From Schizochytrium sp. CCTCC M209059 (Eukaryota; Sar; Bigyra; Thraustochytrida; Thraustochytriidae), in NCBI GenBank assembly GCA_000818945.1, contig KN805374.1, positions 560,921 to 624,920 of the forward strand: a stretch of DNA of 64,000 nucleotides, given 5' to 3'. The notes below the pieces were generated by a model. It was not told where the DNA came from. It saw nothing but the letters and a program-made list of their open reading frames with translations, and searched no databases. Of this stretch, positions 53,901-62,421 are shown in pieces (within the stretch, counting starts at the first letter, position 1; every line of letters starts with the position of its first letter). Position numbers and translations under genes: made by a program.

Positions 53901-54774
53901 TAGTGACGTCTCGCGACGCTTCTCTCTCGCGCCAGATTTTGCCGCAGATCAGCACGGTCCCAACGGAGCAGTCGATGGCTTCGACGTCGAGAGCGGCGCC
54001 GCGGCGACCCAAGGACCTGGGCTTGACGGTCAACCCCTCCTCAGAGCCCGCACAATTACATTGTTGAATCCGGACTATCCCTTGGCAAGCTTTGTTAATC
54101 ACGGATTCGCCACAATTCGATGTGTATGCGATCACGTGACGGTGATTGGAAATCGCAAAGACGGCGCTCTTTTTTGGAGCGAGCTCGGCAACGGCGCCAT
54201 GCAGACTGTTCGACACTTTTTCGGCACAGAGTGCTACCCGGCGCATCTTTCCTCACCCCCAAGACGGGCTGATGAAAACGCGGGCGAATACAGCGCCCCG
54301 AAAGACCCCGACTCGTGCTGCCCGCGATCGTGCGTATGCTGCTTTCGGAGTCCCACGGAGACGGAGATACTCCAGACGCAAGGTCAAGACCGCCTTTTCT
54401 CCAAACAACTAACTGTTGGTCGCAGCATCTTCTCGCTCTTTGCACCGTGCAACGAGCATCAGCGCATCGTGCAGCACTCGGCGTCCCTTTTTCTTGAACG
54501 CGTGCGTCGGGGACCCCGGGCCAAGCGCAAGCGCCGGCGTCACATTTCCCAACGTCCATGGCTCGATCTAGATGCCATTGACACTACCTGGATGGAGGCC
54601 AATGTGCACAAGCTCCGGCACAACTACTTTAATCTCAACCCTGTTCTCGTTGAGGATCTTCAAGAGCTCATTGTCACCGGTCGCCGCGCTGCAGACCGGT
54701 CCATGCTGCTACATCGCGAGGGCAACATCTTTAGCTATTGCCAGGCCCCTGCATTTATCGTCAACGAGAACTGA
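50920..54774 (+). CDS. Multi-pass membrane protein with MORN motif and DUF900-like alpha/beta-hydrolase domain
   Basis: 1,284 residues. An internal ATG at 51055 (ACATGG context, MAQQEEE) could be the start. However, the upstream poly-Ser is coded by both TCN and AGC codons, which suggests it is translated. After an acidic and then basic disordered region come about four hydrophobic helices (residues ~227-345, such as MLWAFLTLLLVFGVLGASL and LTISLIVVEILTLGIYLFV). A MORN-like motif follows (~375-405, YRGETNADGLPHGVGHW). A long linker has an Asp/Glu run (nt ~53056-53108). A hydrolase fold (~890-1087) starts ALIFIPGFNSS and has the nucleophile elbow HSMG (~974) and a later HVTVIGNRKD strand, as in DUF900 esterase-like proteins. 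Likely a membrane-bound serine hydrolase of unknown substrate. A transposon end lies just upstream. Confidence 0.83.
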   Translation: MKEVCADTVLDRPPLYFLLDLFFLPFFEPEAVSPSSSSSSSSSSNMAQQEEEEEEEENGETNEPRPRPKEDSGGNKETTSQPGRAGRGVSGTGGRADVRAAAMTAQELEEGLLPREVAERSGRRDDQHWGREGVQGSSAGSNTTTYAATAANAAPGTAGSEGPGAPAQGAQGRRRRRSRKHHQQQQLLQLKGRAVGSPIDVTFQHMEMRKHLRRIWGTYSSDRPYTMLWAFLTLLLVFGVLGASLSKEGFWIKLNIGQLGFWGLITIITVAIIVYTLTRVIVVFRWMLYWLMLAEALNIMLNQEYNLFGSKSPGWLTISLIVVEILTLGIYLFVHYAYPRLLASDWFHRHIGAKRWYEVRMIGPWTLTYSSGLTHRYTCTYRGETNADGLPHGVGHWIDDAYHGEILTGWWENGRPVGPFRSREFGSGCAFDTLVIGFVSATDDEFGSFKLFPTNAGPARCGVASVECSVSGEFFSHLPASRVLFGPFELDTKSMAESFGNVRGSRQSVWLEENPATSFRVSATISDCLQRLKFLSAVHPVTSVFITANQGRGVTVAGHTFAETSQAGQQVRQVVVDVIYPDDTNEEELEEDNGLTHGQESNQDRARSDAAPARLDHSLGDSSLSHEDNLDAFFLQEQHRGERRSRGASTLPPSARMELADELDTIDSHDGTVDDGDLMAPRTPSLRSSLGFAELGLPGAQRSSSLTDMVGGDDDDDDDDDDDDDEEEEEAADVDHLRGRADSRRQVNAKSGRLASYLEDEEEGEEGNFLCVSEDHTVPLRTNRSSGRASNSILRQSMDGGRYSDVDSVEYDSSSFSLEPFSLNGGRPDPRSISARSVRHRNKLLLNSAQGTSISNGFDGKTGTRDQATHSSAQTPHLRVRDWRSSLEGHAEALIFIPGFNSSLRHNLERLGQFLAMGHFPPHIKPFVFNWPAGQVATYLWAVEKAADERTVAVFGSMLDGLRDAGIRDVHFLTHSMGVHALMGAFADKPDGSRSDVSRRFSLAPDFAADQHGPNGAVDGFDVESGAAATQGPGLDGQPLLRARTITLLNPDYPLASFVNHGFATIRCVCDHVTVIGNRKDGALFWSELGNGAMQTVRHFFGTECYPAHLSSPPRRADENAGEYSAPKDPDSCCPRSCVCCFRSPTETEILQTQGQDRLFSKQLTVGRSIFSLFAPCNEHQRIVQHSASLFLERVRRGPRAKRKRRRHISQRPWLDLDAIDTTWMEANVHKLRHNYFNLNPVLVEDLQELIVTGRRAADRSMLLHREGNIFSYCQAPAFIVNEN

Positions 54775-55449
54775 TGCCAGCCCATTGGAAAAAAGCGACG
54801 CTAGATTCACGAAATGGTCTTGGACAACCAAGAGCAGCAGCAAGCTTGCTCCGCTTTTTCCCGCGCTCATCTCGCCTCGCACGTCGCAGCAAGAAAGAAG
54901 GAAATCGTAAGGAAAAGGTCTCACGGGACTTGGCCAGCCTTTTTTTCTTGGTCATTTGCAACAATGAAATTGGGCAGATCGCATGCAAATTTCAAACGTT
55001 GCGTTTGTCAACAAAAAGGGCGGCGTCAATGGATTCGAATGGTGTTACGCGCTCCATGCGATGGACGCGGGTGCGAGTCTCGCGGAGGCTCGCGCGCAGG
55101 GCGGCCATCTTCCTCTCGCTTGGGCCTCTAGGATCCCGCAGCGATGTGGAATGGCAAGTCTTTGCACGAGTCGCAAGACCGGGACCGCAGGCAAGAAAAC
55201 TTGAAAAGCATTTTTTTGCCCTGCAAATGCGCTGCCACAAGGCCGCATGCACGCTACCCCCGCGCGAGGACCTCGAAAGCTCCGACGAGGAGACCTCCAC
55301 TACCAACGAGTGCTCTTTGGATGACATTGGCGCAGCAGAGCAATGAAAGTCTTCGAGAATTGCTTGGTTCTGCTTCAAAAAAAAAAGGGAAGGTTTTCAA
55401 GAGTTTGCAGGAATGCAATCTTACACAAGAACTATTATTTTCTCAAGTC
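54775..55449. other. Convergent spacer with a possible small gene
   Basis: 675 bp between converging genes. Two overlapping + frames read somewhat like protein: from 54983 (MQISNVAFVNKKGGVNGFEW) and from about 55029 (MDSNGVTRSMRWTRV), the latter ending at 55346 with an acidic tail (DLESSDEETSTTNECSLDD). They overlap in different frames, so at most one is real. No family is recognised, and I do not call a CDS. Confidence 0.35.
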
Positions 55450-56964
55450 TCAGACCGCATCGCGGAGTACGTCGTCTACGGCGTGCGCCACGCGTTCGTA
55501 ATCATCTAAGCAATTGTACACATGTGAGGAGATGCGGAGATACAATCGACCATTGATGGCCTTGACAGGACACTCGACCTTGTGCGTGTGGAACAGACGC
55601 TCTTGCAGACCATGCGCATCGGCAGACGAGCCGTGTTCTGGATTTACAGGCAGCCCGACGCATGTCATGGGGATATCGGTGAACTCACTTCCCATCGCCG
55701 CGAGACCCAAGTTTTCGGTGGCCCAGCGCTTCTCGAGCATCGCGCGCGCCTCCTGTACTAGAGAGACAGCTTGGGAGCGCGCGAGAACAGTATCGTGCTC
55801 GATCCAGTAATCGAGCACCGCGGGCAGTGCAAGAGCCGCTGCATAATCGCGACAGCCGTCCCAAAAGAAACATCCTGGGAACGGCGACTGCTCACCGTGC
55901 GAGGTGATGCGGGGGGCGAGAGAGGCAGTATGCTCATCAGGGCTTCGTACAAAGACGAATCCCACGGACTTTGGAGCACACAGCCATTTGTGACAGTTCC
56001 CTACGTAATAGTCGCAAGAGAGAGCTTCAAGGTCGAGAGCCGTGGCCCATGGCCCATGTGCGCCATCAACAAGCGTTGAAATTCCACGGGCCTGGAAAAC
56101 TTTGCTCATTTCCTCAATGGGCAAGCAGACGGCGGTGTTTGAGGTCACGTGATCGACCACAGCGAGGCGTGTTTTTGTCAGGTCCATGGCATCCAATTGA
56201 GCTTCAAGCTCGTAGAGAAATTGGTCTTGATCCCGAAGAGGAAGCGGGAGGTGTAGCTCATCAACATGATCAGATCCAAAATGACGTGCAGCCATTTTCT
56301 TGACGCTTCCGTATGTCGTATCGAAGATAAGAATACGATCATTGCGCTTGTCTGAAGCTGCAAACGCGCTGGCAATGACGGCATCGAGACCTGCAGTAGC
56401 GTTATTTGTCAGCGCAAGCTGATCTGGGCGCGCACCAATAAAGCTTGCAAGTCTTCTTGCACTTTCAACGAGGCCTGGAAAGAGGTCGCGGTCAAAATAA
56501 CGAAGCGGTTGCTCTTCTGCGTATTCTCGCCATTCTCTCGCGCGCCGACTTCCTGCTCGCAAGGCTGCGCCAAAGGCGCCATGATTTACAAAGGTAAACT
56601 CTGCAAGATCAAGCGAAAAGTCCTCGTGCGACGTTCGCTTGAGCGGCGACACCTTCACTCCAGTACTTTTTGGTGACAGAGCCGTGCTCGCGAAAGGTAG
56701 CTTGGCCACACGCTCGCCGCGGCAGGCTCGCGCCACCATGTCCTCGATGCTCTCGGCGACCATGAAGCTCCCGAAGCCGCGAAAGCCCTTCGTCTTCATC
56801 GTGGCCCCGGCCTGGCGGCGGCACGCGAGACCTTTCTCCGTCTCCGCCCACTGGCACGCAAGGGCCCGTTGACCTCGGCTCGAAGTGCCGGTTTGGGCTC
56901 CTTTTGGCCGCCAAAATAGACTTCGTAGCAGCACACAAGCTCTACGTACACGTACAGCAGGCAC
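55450..56964 (-). CDS. Class V PLP-dependent aminotransferase, isopenicillin-N-epimerase-like
   Basis: 504 residues from the first ATG, which gives an Arg-rich, acid-poor leader (MPAVRVRRACVLLRSLFWRP) that could be a mitochondrial presequence. An ATG at 56797-56799 would give 449 residues starting MKTKGFRGFGSF. The fold-type I core has FVNHGAFGA (substrate entrance), ALTNNATAGLDAV (phosphate-binding loop), VVDHVTSN, LVDGAHGPWA (Asp contacting the pyridine N) and NCHKWLCAPK, whose Lys (about residue 323) forms the Schiff base. GxxxAxxWLxAPK-type context and the FxNHGxxG start are typical of isopenicillin-N-epimerase-like and cysteine-lyase-like members of class V. Many such proteins have no known substrate, and a beta-lactam role is not implied. 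It is divergent from the pseudokinase-RING gene. Confidence 0.88.
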   Translation of the reverse strand: MPAVRVRRACVLLRSLFWRPKGAQTGTSSRGQRALACQWAETEKGLACRRQAGATMKTKGFRGFGSFMVAESIEDMVARACRGERVAKLPFASTALSPKSTGVKVSPLKRTSHEDFSLDLAEFTFVNHGAFGAALRAGSRRAREWREYAEEQPLRYFDRDLFPGLVESARRLASFIGARPDQLALTNNATAGLDAVIASAFAASDKRNDRILIFDTTYGSVKKMAARHFGSDHVDELHLPLPLRDQDQFLYELEAQLDAMDLTKTRLAVVDHVTSNTAVCLPIEEMSKVFQARGISTLVDGAHGPWATALDLEALSCDYYVGNCHKWLCAPKSVGFVFVRSPDEHTASLAPRITSHGEQSPFPGCFFWDGCRDYAAALALPAVLDYWIEHDTVLARSQAVSLVQEARAMLEKRWATENLGLAAMGSEFTDIPMTCVGLPVNPEHGSSADAHGLQERLFHTHKVECPVKAINGRLYLRISSHVYNCLDDYERVAHAVDDVLRDAV

Positions 56965-57621
56965 CCAAGCACACGTAGAAACAAGCGAGCAAGCGGAGCG
57001 GGCGAGCGAGCGAGCGAGCGAGCGAGGTCACCCTTGATCACCGTCCCAGCGACGCGTGTGCTTTGGCCGAGACACCGCGACAGCTTTGCGGGCGGCCGCG
57101 CTCGGGCGAGCGGGCAACGCCGGCCAGGTCGCCTCGGGCGGAGGCGCAGAGACGTGCGCGATTGATTGCTCGCAAGAAGCGAGGCGAACAAGCAGAGAGA
57201 GAGGAGCGGCCGCGAGTCGAGGGAAAGCAAGCAGACCCCGATCGATCAATCACCGGAGCCGTCACGCCCGGCCGCGAGCAGCGCGCGCGCGACCAGGCGG
57301 GCGGGCGGGCAGGGCCCCCGGCGCGCGGGGGAGCGGGAGCGGCGGCAGCCGCAGGCGCAGCGAGACCTGGTCGCTCAGCGGCAGCGGGCTCGAGCGCCGA
57401 GGTGAGGTGAAGCGAGGCACGCGACGGGACAGACGCGCACGTGCACGCGCAGCACGTGCACATTATCGTCGAGGCGGCCTAGACGAGGGGCCAGGAAAAG
57501 GGGAGAGGGGGGAGGGAAGGAGGGAGGGCGCAGAGGGCTGACGGCGTCGAGGAAAAAGGAGGAGGTCTCGCGAGAAGCAAAAGGAAGAAGAAGAAGAAGA
57601 AGCTGAAAGAGAAATTGAATC
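56965..57621. promoter_or_regulatory. Divergent upstream region of aminotransferase and pseudokinase-RING genes
   Basis: 657 bp of GC-rich, low-complexity DNA with a GCGA run (56999-57027), GCGG-rich segments and an AGAAG run just before the 57622 ATG. No gene is seen. The promoter role is inferred from orientation. Confidence 0.45.
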
Positions 57622-60600
57622 ATGCCCCGAGACGGCGAGAACCGCGAGGGGATGATGGCTCCAGACGAAGCGGCGCAGCAGCGCATGAGTCGACCTGCAG
57701 TCGCCTCACAACTCCTCGCTCGCGTTCGGGGCCAGTCCTCTGCAACGTCGGTTACGAACGTGATCGCAACGCTCAAGCCAGAACCTCTTGCCCTCGTTCG
57801 CTCGCTGTTGTCAGAGATCCTCGAACTTCTTCCCCGCTTTCGACTGATGGAAAGCAAAGCCGAGGTTCTCCGTATGCGGCTCGAGGCTCTCAATGCCGAT
57901 CTTGAGGCCATTTTCGCGCCTGAGAGCATGGCGAACGCGCTTCAACTAGAGTCTGTGATGCACGCTTTGCTGGAAAGTATCCGCAATGTCGTAGAGCACG
58001 AGACTCCATGCAAACTTGTATTGGCGTTCTTTCTCCTCGATGCGGAGCGCGCCAACATGAACATGCATCTGCAGACGCTGGCCGCTGCAGTTGGCAACGG
58101 GCTCTCACCGGAAACGCTTCAGGACCTCATGTCCAAAGTGACGGATGCAGACGCCAAAGACCTTGACCAAGACAGTCAACAGTTTCGCGAAGCCTTGCGC
58201 GAACTTCAAGAGGATGGCCAGCGCGCAACTCTCGCAATGCAAGAAGTGCAAGAAGCAGAAGCAGGAGCAGAAGATATGGCATCAGCCCAAGAGCAGAATG
58301 GCACACAGGATCACGATGCAGCTGGCGAGAAAAACGGTACGAGTCGACAACAAAAGGACGAAAACCAATACAAGGACCAACGCATGGCAAAGGTCGACGA
58401 TATTCTTTGCCGGCGCCGTCAGCGACTTGGCAGGCTGGCCACAAGTTTGCTGACGGAGCTCGAACGCAGTGATTTTCCACAGCCAATGACAGCCTTTGAA
58501 ATGCAACGAAGAGATGCGCAGCAAGGCTTGGTTGGGGCGGGTCGCCTCTTTGTGTCAGGTCAAGGTCAGGGCCAGGGCCAGGGCCAGGGCGAGGGCCAGG
58601 ACCGCCGTCGCGGAATTAGGACGGTCGCCGAAGGAACTGAGACCACTGGCGTAGCCGACGAGGCTGATCGGGAAGATTCCTCCATGAACGCCGAGGCAGG
58701 GGAACCCTTTCCCGCTCTTTTTATCCAGCGTCCAAACATCAACGTCATTTGCACGCTTCTCGCGCAGGTCGTCAAGCAGGTCAACGCCATCCTCGACGCT
58801 GAGGTCTCGCTTGACATGCCTTTCAAGCCCGAAACTGAAATCTCGGGTGCCCACAAAGTGCGACTTGGATCGAAGATTTGCTTTGTCGAGCGGAATCGCG
58901 ACGGCGACCAAATGCTTTCGTTCCGGCCATTCTCCCGCGTCAATCGGTCAGGTACTGACGCACTCATGTACGATTCCCTGAGCGCTCGCTCGCGAGCAGA
59001 GATTCGCCGAGAATTGGCGCTCTGGTCGTCGCTCGACAGCAAAAATGTTCTTCGCATCGAAGGGGCCATCTTTGCGCTCAATTCCATGGCCGTGGTTATG
59101 GAACCCGCTGACCTCACGCTCTTCGACTTTTTGTACAAAGAGGGCCAATTTCCGCAAGGCAAGGAGCTGGAGGCGATGATGCGCGGACTGACCCGCGGTC
59201 TTGCTCATTTGCACAAGAACAACATTGTTCATCGGCAGCTTTCACCACACAATATTTTGCTCAGTTATGAGCGAGGCCTCCGCATCACTGGTTTTGGCTT
59301 TGGATGGGTCGAAGCGAGCGTGCGCGAGTCTGTCCAAATCCAGTACGCCTACATGGCCCCCGAGCTCCTTCGCGTTGGCGTTCCATCGACGCGTCGGCTG
59401 TCGTATTCGAGCGATGTATACGCAGCGAGCATGCTTCTCTACGAAATGGCGCACCACAAGCGCCCCTTTGCCGGTGCGTCGTATAATGAGGTCTTCCAAA
59501 TGGTCGAAACGGCACGCGCGCGTCCGACATGCGAGCATGACGTGACGCTCGCCGTGGGCGCATGGTTCCCTGCAGTGCTCGCGCAGTCGTGGCAAGACGA
59601 TGCCGCGAAGCGGCCTTCGGCAGCGACATTGTTTGCGACCGTTCGCAACAACACGCGCGCGTCGGCCCGATCATCCGGTCGAGTAATGCAATCGATGCTC
59701 AGCTTTCTTCCCCGCCGAAATGCCGGCTCACCGCGCCCCGCCCTCGAGCTCTTGAGTCGGCCCGACGTGGAACCCAAAGAGGTCTATCGCGCCCTCAGCC
59801 AGCTTCTTGAACTTGCCGTCAAGCAAGCACGCTCAGGTCGACGTCGTCATCGTGTACAGCCGGTGTCACGCGCCCCCTCACAAAACAAAATGTTGCGGGC
59901 AATTGCACGTACGAGTAAAAAGCGGCTGCCCGCCCTTGGCGCGGCATCCGCTGCAGAAGCCGCCGCCGAGGCCGACTGGCAGGGACTTCTTGCGGACGAG
60001 GACGAGGATGACGAAATATCCGGCGAGCTGAGCGAGGCTGGCGACGCAAGTCGGTCCGGGAGGGGCGCTCTACGCGGCGCGCAAGCCGGCAATGTGTCTA
60101 CGACGGGCAATGGCGAGTGGTTCTTTTCCCGCTTGTGGGATCTTGAAGGCGGTCGCACCATTCTCGCCCATCTCGAGGAGCACGAGGAGGACGCCCCCAT
60201 TGCCAAGGTGTGTCTGAGATTGCTGCGCATCGTTGGACGATCCCAATTTGAGCCTTACTTTTCCGATCGGCAAGACGCCCTGGTCCAAATGGGCGCCGTG
60301 GAACGCATCGTGTCTACCATGAACACACATGACGAGGATGTTGATGTCTTGGCTGAGGCCGCTGGTGCCCTCCGATCCCTGGCCTCTGCCGGTGACGACA
60401 TGCTTCTCAACGATGCTCGCCGTATGCGCATGGTCGACAGTGAAGCGCTTGCTACGGTGCTGCGCGCAATGGGGGCGCACCCGGACGCATTTGCACTGCA
60501 GTTTAATGGCGTTGGTCTTGTTCGCAACGTTTCTTTTAGCGAAGAAGTGATCAACACCGCCGTCATGGAAGAAGCTGTTGCACTTGTGGTTCGCGCCACC

Positions 60601-62421
60601 AACAAGCACAAGTCGCCAACGCTGACACGCAATGCCATTGCGACATTGAGTAACCTGTCTTTTGCGCCTGGGAATCAAGAACGTCTGCTTGATGAGCCGC
60701 AAGCTGTCGAAGAGCTCGTCAAGGCTATCGCCTCGAATGGCAGCGATGCGCGTTTGCTCGCGGCTGCTTTTCTGACACTTTGGAATTTGCTCTTTAGCGA
60801 TCCGTCGCTTGCGATTCAGCTTCAGAATCTTGGTGTCGTGGAACTCGTGCGCGTCGCTCTCCGTCGTTTCCCTCAAGACACGCATCTGACCAGCAACATG
60901 CTGAGTTTGGTCGACAGCATGGCGTGGACGCCAGAGGTACGCGAGTATCTCGTAGAGTGCGGAATGGTTGGTGCTGTTGAGGACGCTCTTGGTCTTCAGG
61001 AATCCGCGCAAGAGGTATGGGAAGCTGGTGTGTCTGCGCTCAAGAGTCTGTCTTGGTCAAGCTTAGAGCCTTTGCACGAATTGGACATGACCGAGTACAT
61101 CTTTGCCAAGACGACGTCCCTTTATCTCTTGAATATCGACATTTTGCGCAACGCTCTTCTCCTTTTGCAAAACCTCACCTGTGTCGAGGGAAATCTCGTG
61201 CCATTGGCGCAATGTGGAGCTGCCGACTGGGTGCTGCGCTCCATGGGTGCTCACCCGAAGGACAGCATTGTGGCCGAGGCCGGGTCCGGCGCGTTCTGCA
61301 ACCTTGCAACGCCGGACGAGAATAAGGAAGTGGTGTACAAATCAGGTGTGGTGGCCGTGCTGCAGCGCACGCTACGGATTCACACCGACAGCGAGACGAT
61401 TTCTCGCAACACGGCTTGCGCAATTGTTCGTCTCGCGCGTATGCCTGAAATCTACGAGTCCATGGACCGCGATGCGCTGGCGGGTCCGCTCAAGGGGGTG
61501 TTGCATCGTTTTCCCGACCTTGCGGACTTTCCAGATTTGCAGGATCTCGAGGAACTCTTTCCTGTCGACAGCGCTTTGCTGGATCGCTGTTCGATCTGTC
61601 TGGAGGAGCTCTTTGTGGATCAGACGTCGATGCCGTACACGTGCGAGCATTGCTTCCATTTGCACTGCGTGGGCAAGTGGGCGTCGATCAACAAAACCTG
61701 CCCATTGTGCCGCTCGCCGTTGAACGACAGTTTCGAGATGCCTGATGACATTTCCGAGGTTGACCCACGCTACGAGGAGGACGAGGCCCTTCTCGCGCCG
61801 TTTTTGAATGAGAACAACAGCAATGGCGACGACGATAGCAATCGCGGTGGGGAAAGGATGGTTCTGAGGAATGGCGCGACTATGCTCAGGACGCAAGCCC
61901 CTGTTTCAGACGGTTTAGTACGCTTTTCGGCTATGGCGAGGCAGCAACGCCCCGCTTCTGTTGGCGCTGCGCCGGCATTGGACGAAATTAACGTTGTCGA
62001 GAGTGCCCGAGCAGAGGCCGAGGACGAGGGCGACGACGAAGAAGATGTAGAAGATGACGATGACGTCGACGACGATGATGATGATGATGAGGAGGAGGAG
62101 GAACAGGAGCAGGAGCAGGGGATGGAGGAGGCTGAGATGATTGAAAATGCCCTAGAAGGTGTCCAATTTGCGCCCAGCCCCGCGCCGACGAATGAGCGTC
62201 GCAGTCACCGTAGCCTTCGTCGCAGCCGCGGCAACAGCCGGCGCAGTAGCAACGTAAACGAAGATACCAGCGATGACGACGGGGAAACGACAAGCGTGAG
62301 CGCGTTCTCGGCTTCCTTATCGGCCGTTGCCGCCGCTTCCTCCCGCGCTGTGGACGGCGACACGCAAGCCGATCCTGACGAGGACGAGGACCGCCGGCGC
62401 CCCGACGTGTGGAGCGAGTGA
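57622..62421 (+). CDS. MLKL-like helical domain, pseudokinase, armadillo repeats and RING finger: putative E3 ligase scaffold
   Basis: 1,599 residues from ATG in ATCATGCCC context. Residues ~50-155 are helices (LLPRFRLMESKAEVLRMRLE..., LESVMHALLESIRNVVEHE..., LAFFLLDAERANMNMHLQTL) resembling the MLKL N-terminal bundle. A Gly-Gln run lies at ~313-323. A kinase fold (~407-672) has ELALWSSLDSKNVLRIEG and VMEPADLTLFDFLY. The catalytic loop reads HRQLSPHN instead of HRDLKPxN, the DFG position is GFG, and no VAIK lysine is evident, so it is a pseudokinase. APE remains intact (MAPELL). Armadillo-type repeats span ~826-1290 (NAIATLSNLSFAPGNQERLL). A RING (~1322-1370) has CSICLEEL, CEHCFHLHCVGKW and CPLC. 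The acidic Asp/Glu-rich C-terminus follows. Likely a ubiquitin ligase whose pseudokinase and ARM parts choose partners; function otherwise unknown. Confidence 0.9.
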   Translation: MPRDGENREGMMAPDEAAQQRMSRPAVASQLLARVRGQSSATSVTNVIATLKPEPLALVRSLLSEILELLPRFRLMESKAEVLRMRLEALNADLEAIFAPESMANALQLESVMHALLESIRNVVEHETPCKLVLAFFLLDAERANMNMHLQTLAAAVGNGLSPETLQDLMSKVTDADAKDLDQDSQQFREALRELQEDGQRATLAMQEVQEAEAGAEDMASAQEQNGTQDHDAAGEKNGTSRQQKDENQYKDQRMAKVDDILCRRRQRLGRLATSLLTELERSDFPQPMTAFEMQRRDAQQGLVGAGRLFVSGQGQGQGQGQGEGQDRRRGIRTVAEGTETTGVADEADREDSSMNAEAGEPFPALFIQRPNINVICTLLAQVVKQVNAILDAEVSLDMPFKPETEISGAHKVRLGSKICFVERNRDGDQMLSFRPFSRVNRSGTDALMYDSLSARSRAEIRRELALWSSLDSKNVLRIEGAIFALNSMAVVMEPADLTLFDFLYKEGQFPQGKELEAMMRGLTRGLAHLHKNNIVHRQLSPHNILLSYERGLRITGFGFGWVEASVRESVQIQYAYMAPELLRVGVPSTRRLSYSSDVYAASMLLYEMAHHKRPFAGASYNEVFQMVETARARPTCEHDVTLAVGAWFPAVLAQSWQDDAAKRPSAATLFATVRNNTRASARSSGRVMQSMLSFLPRRNAGSPRPALELLSRPDVEPKEVYRALSQLLELAVKQARSGRRRHRVQPVSRAPSQNKMLRAIARTSKKRLPALGAASAAEAAAEADWQGLLADEDEDDEISGELSEAGDASRSGRGALRGAQAGNVSTTGNGEWFFSRLWDLEGGRTILAHLEEHEEDAPIAKVCLRLLRIVGRSQFEPYFSDRQDALVQMGAVERIVSTMNTHDEDVDVLAEAAGALRSLASAGDDMLLNDARRMRMVDSEALATVLRAMGAHPDAFALQFNGVGLVRNVSFSEEVINTAVMEEAVALVVRATNKHKSPTLTRNAIATLSNLSFAPGNQERLLDEPQAVEELVKAIASNGSDARLLAAAFLTLWNLLFSDPSLAIQLQNLGVVELVRVALRRFPQDTHLTSNMLSLVDSMAWTPEVREYLVECGMVGAVEDALGLQESAQEVWEAGVSALKSLSWSSLEPLHELDMTEYIFAKTTSLYLLNIDILRNALLLLQNLTCVEGNLVPLAQCGAADWVLRSMGAHPKDSIVAEAGSGAFCNLATPDENKEVVYKSGVVAVLQRTLRIHTDSETISRNTACAIVRLARMPEIYESMDRDALAGPLKGVLHRFPDLADFPDLQDLEELFPVDSALLDRCSICLEELFVDQTSMPYTCEHCFHLHCVGKWASINKTCPLCRSPLNDSFEMPDDISEVDPRYEEDEALLAPFLNENNSNGDDDSNRGGERMVLRNGATMLRTQAPVSDGLVRFSAMARQQRPASVGAAPALDEINVVESARAEAEDEGDDEEDVEDDDDVDDDDDDDEEEEEQEQEQGMEEAEMIENALEGVQFAPSPAPTNERRSHRSLRRSRGNSRRSSNVNEDTSDDDGETTSVSAFSASLSAVAAASSRAVDGDTQADPDEDEDRRRPDVWSE

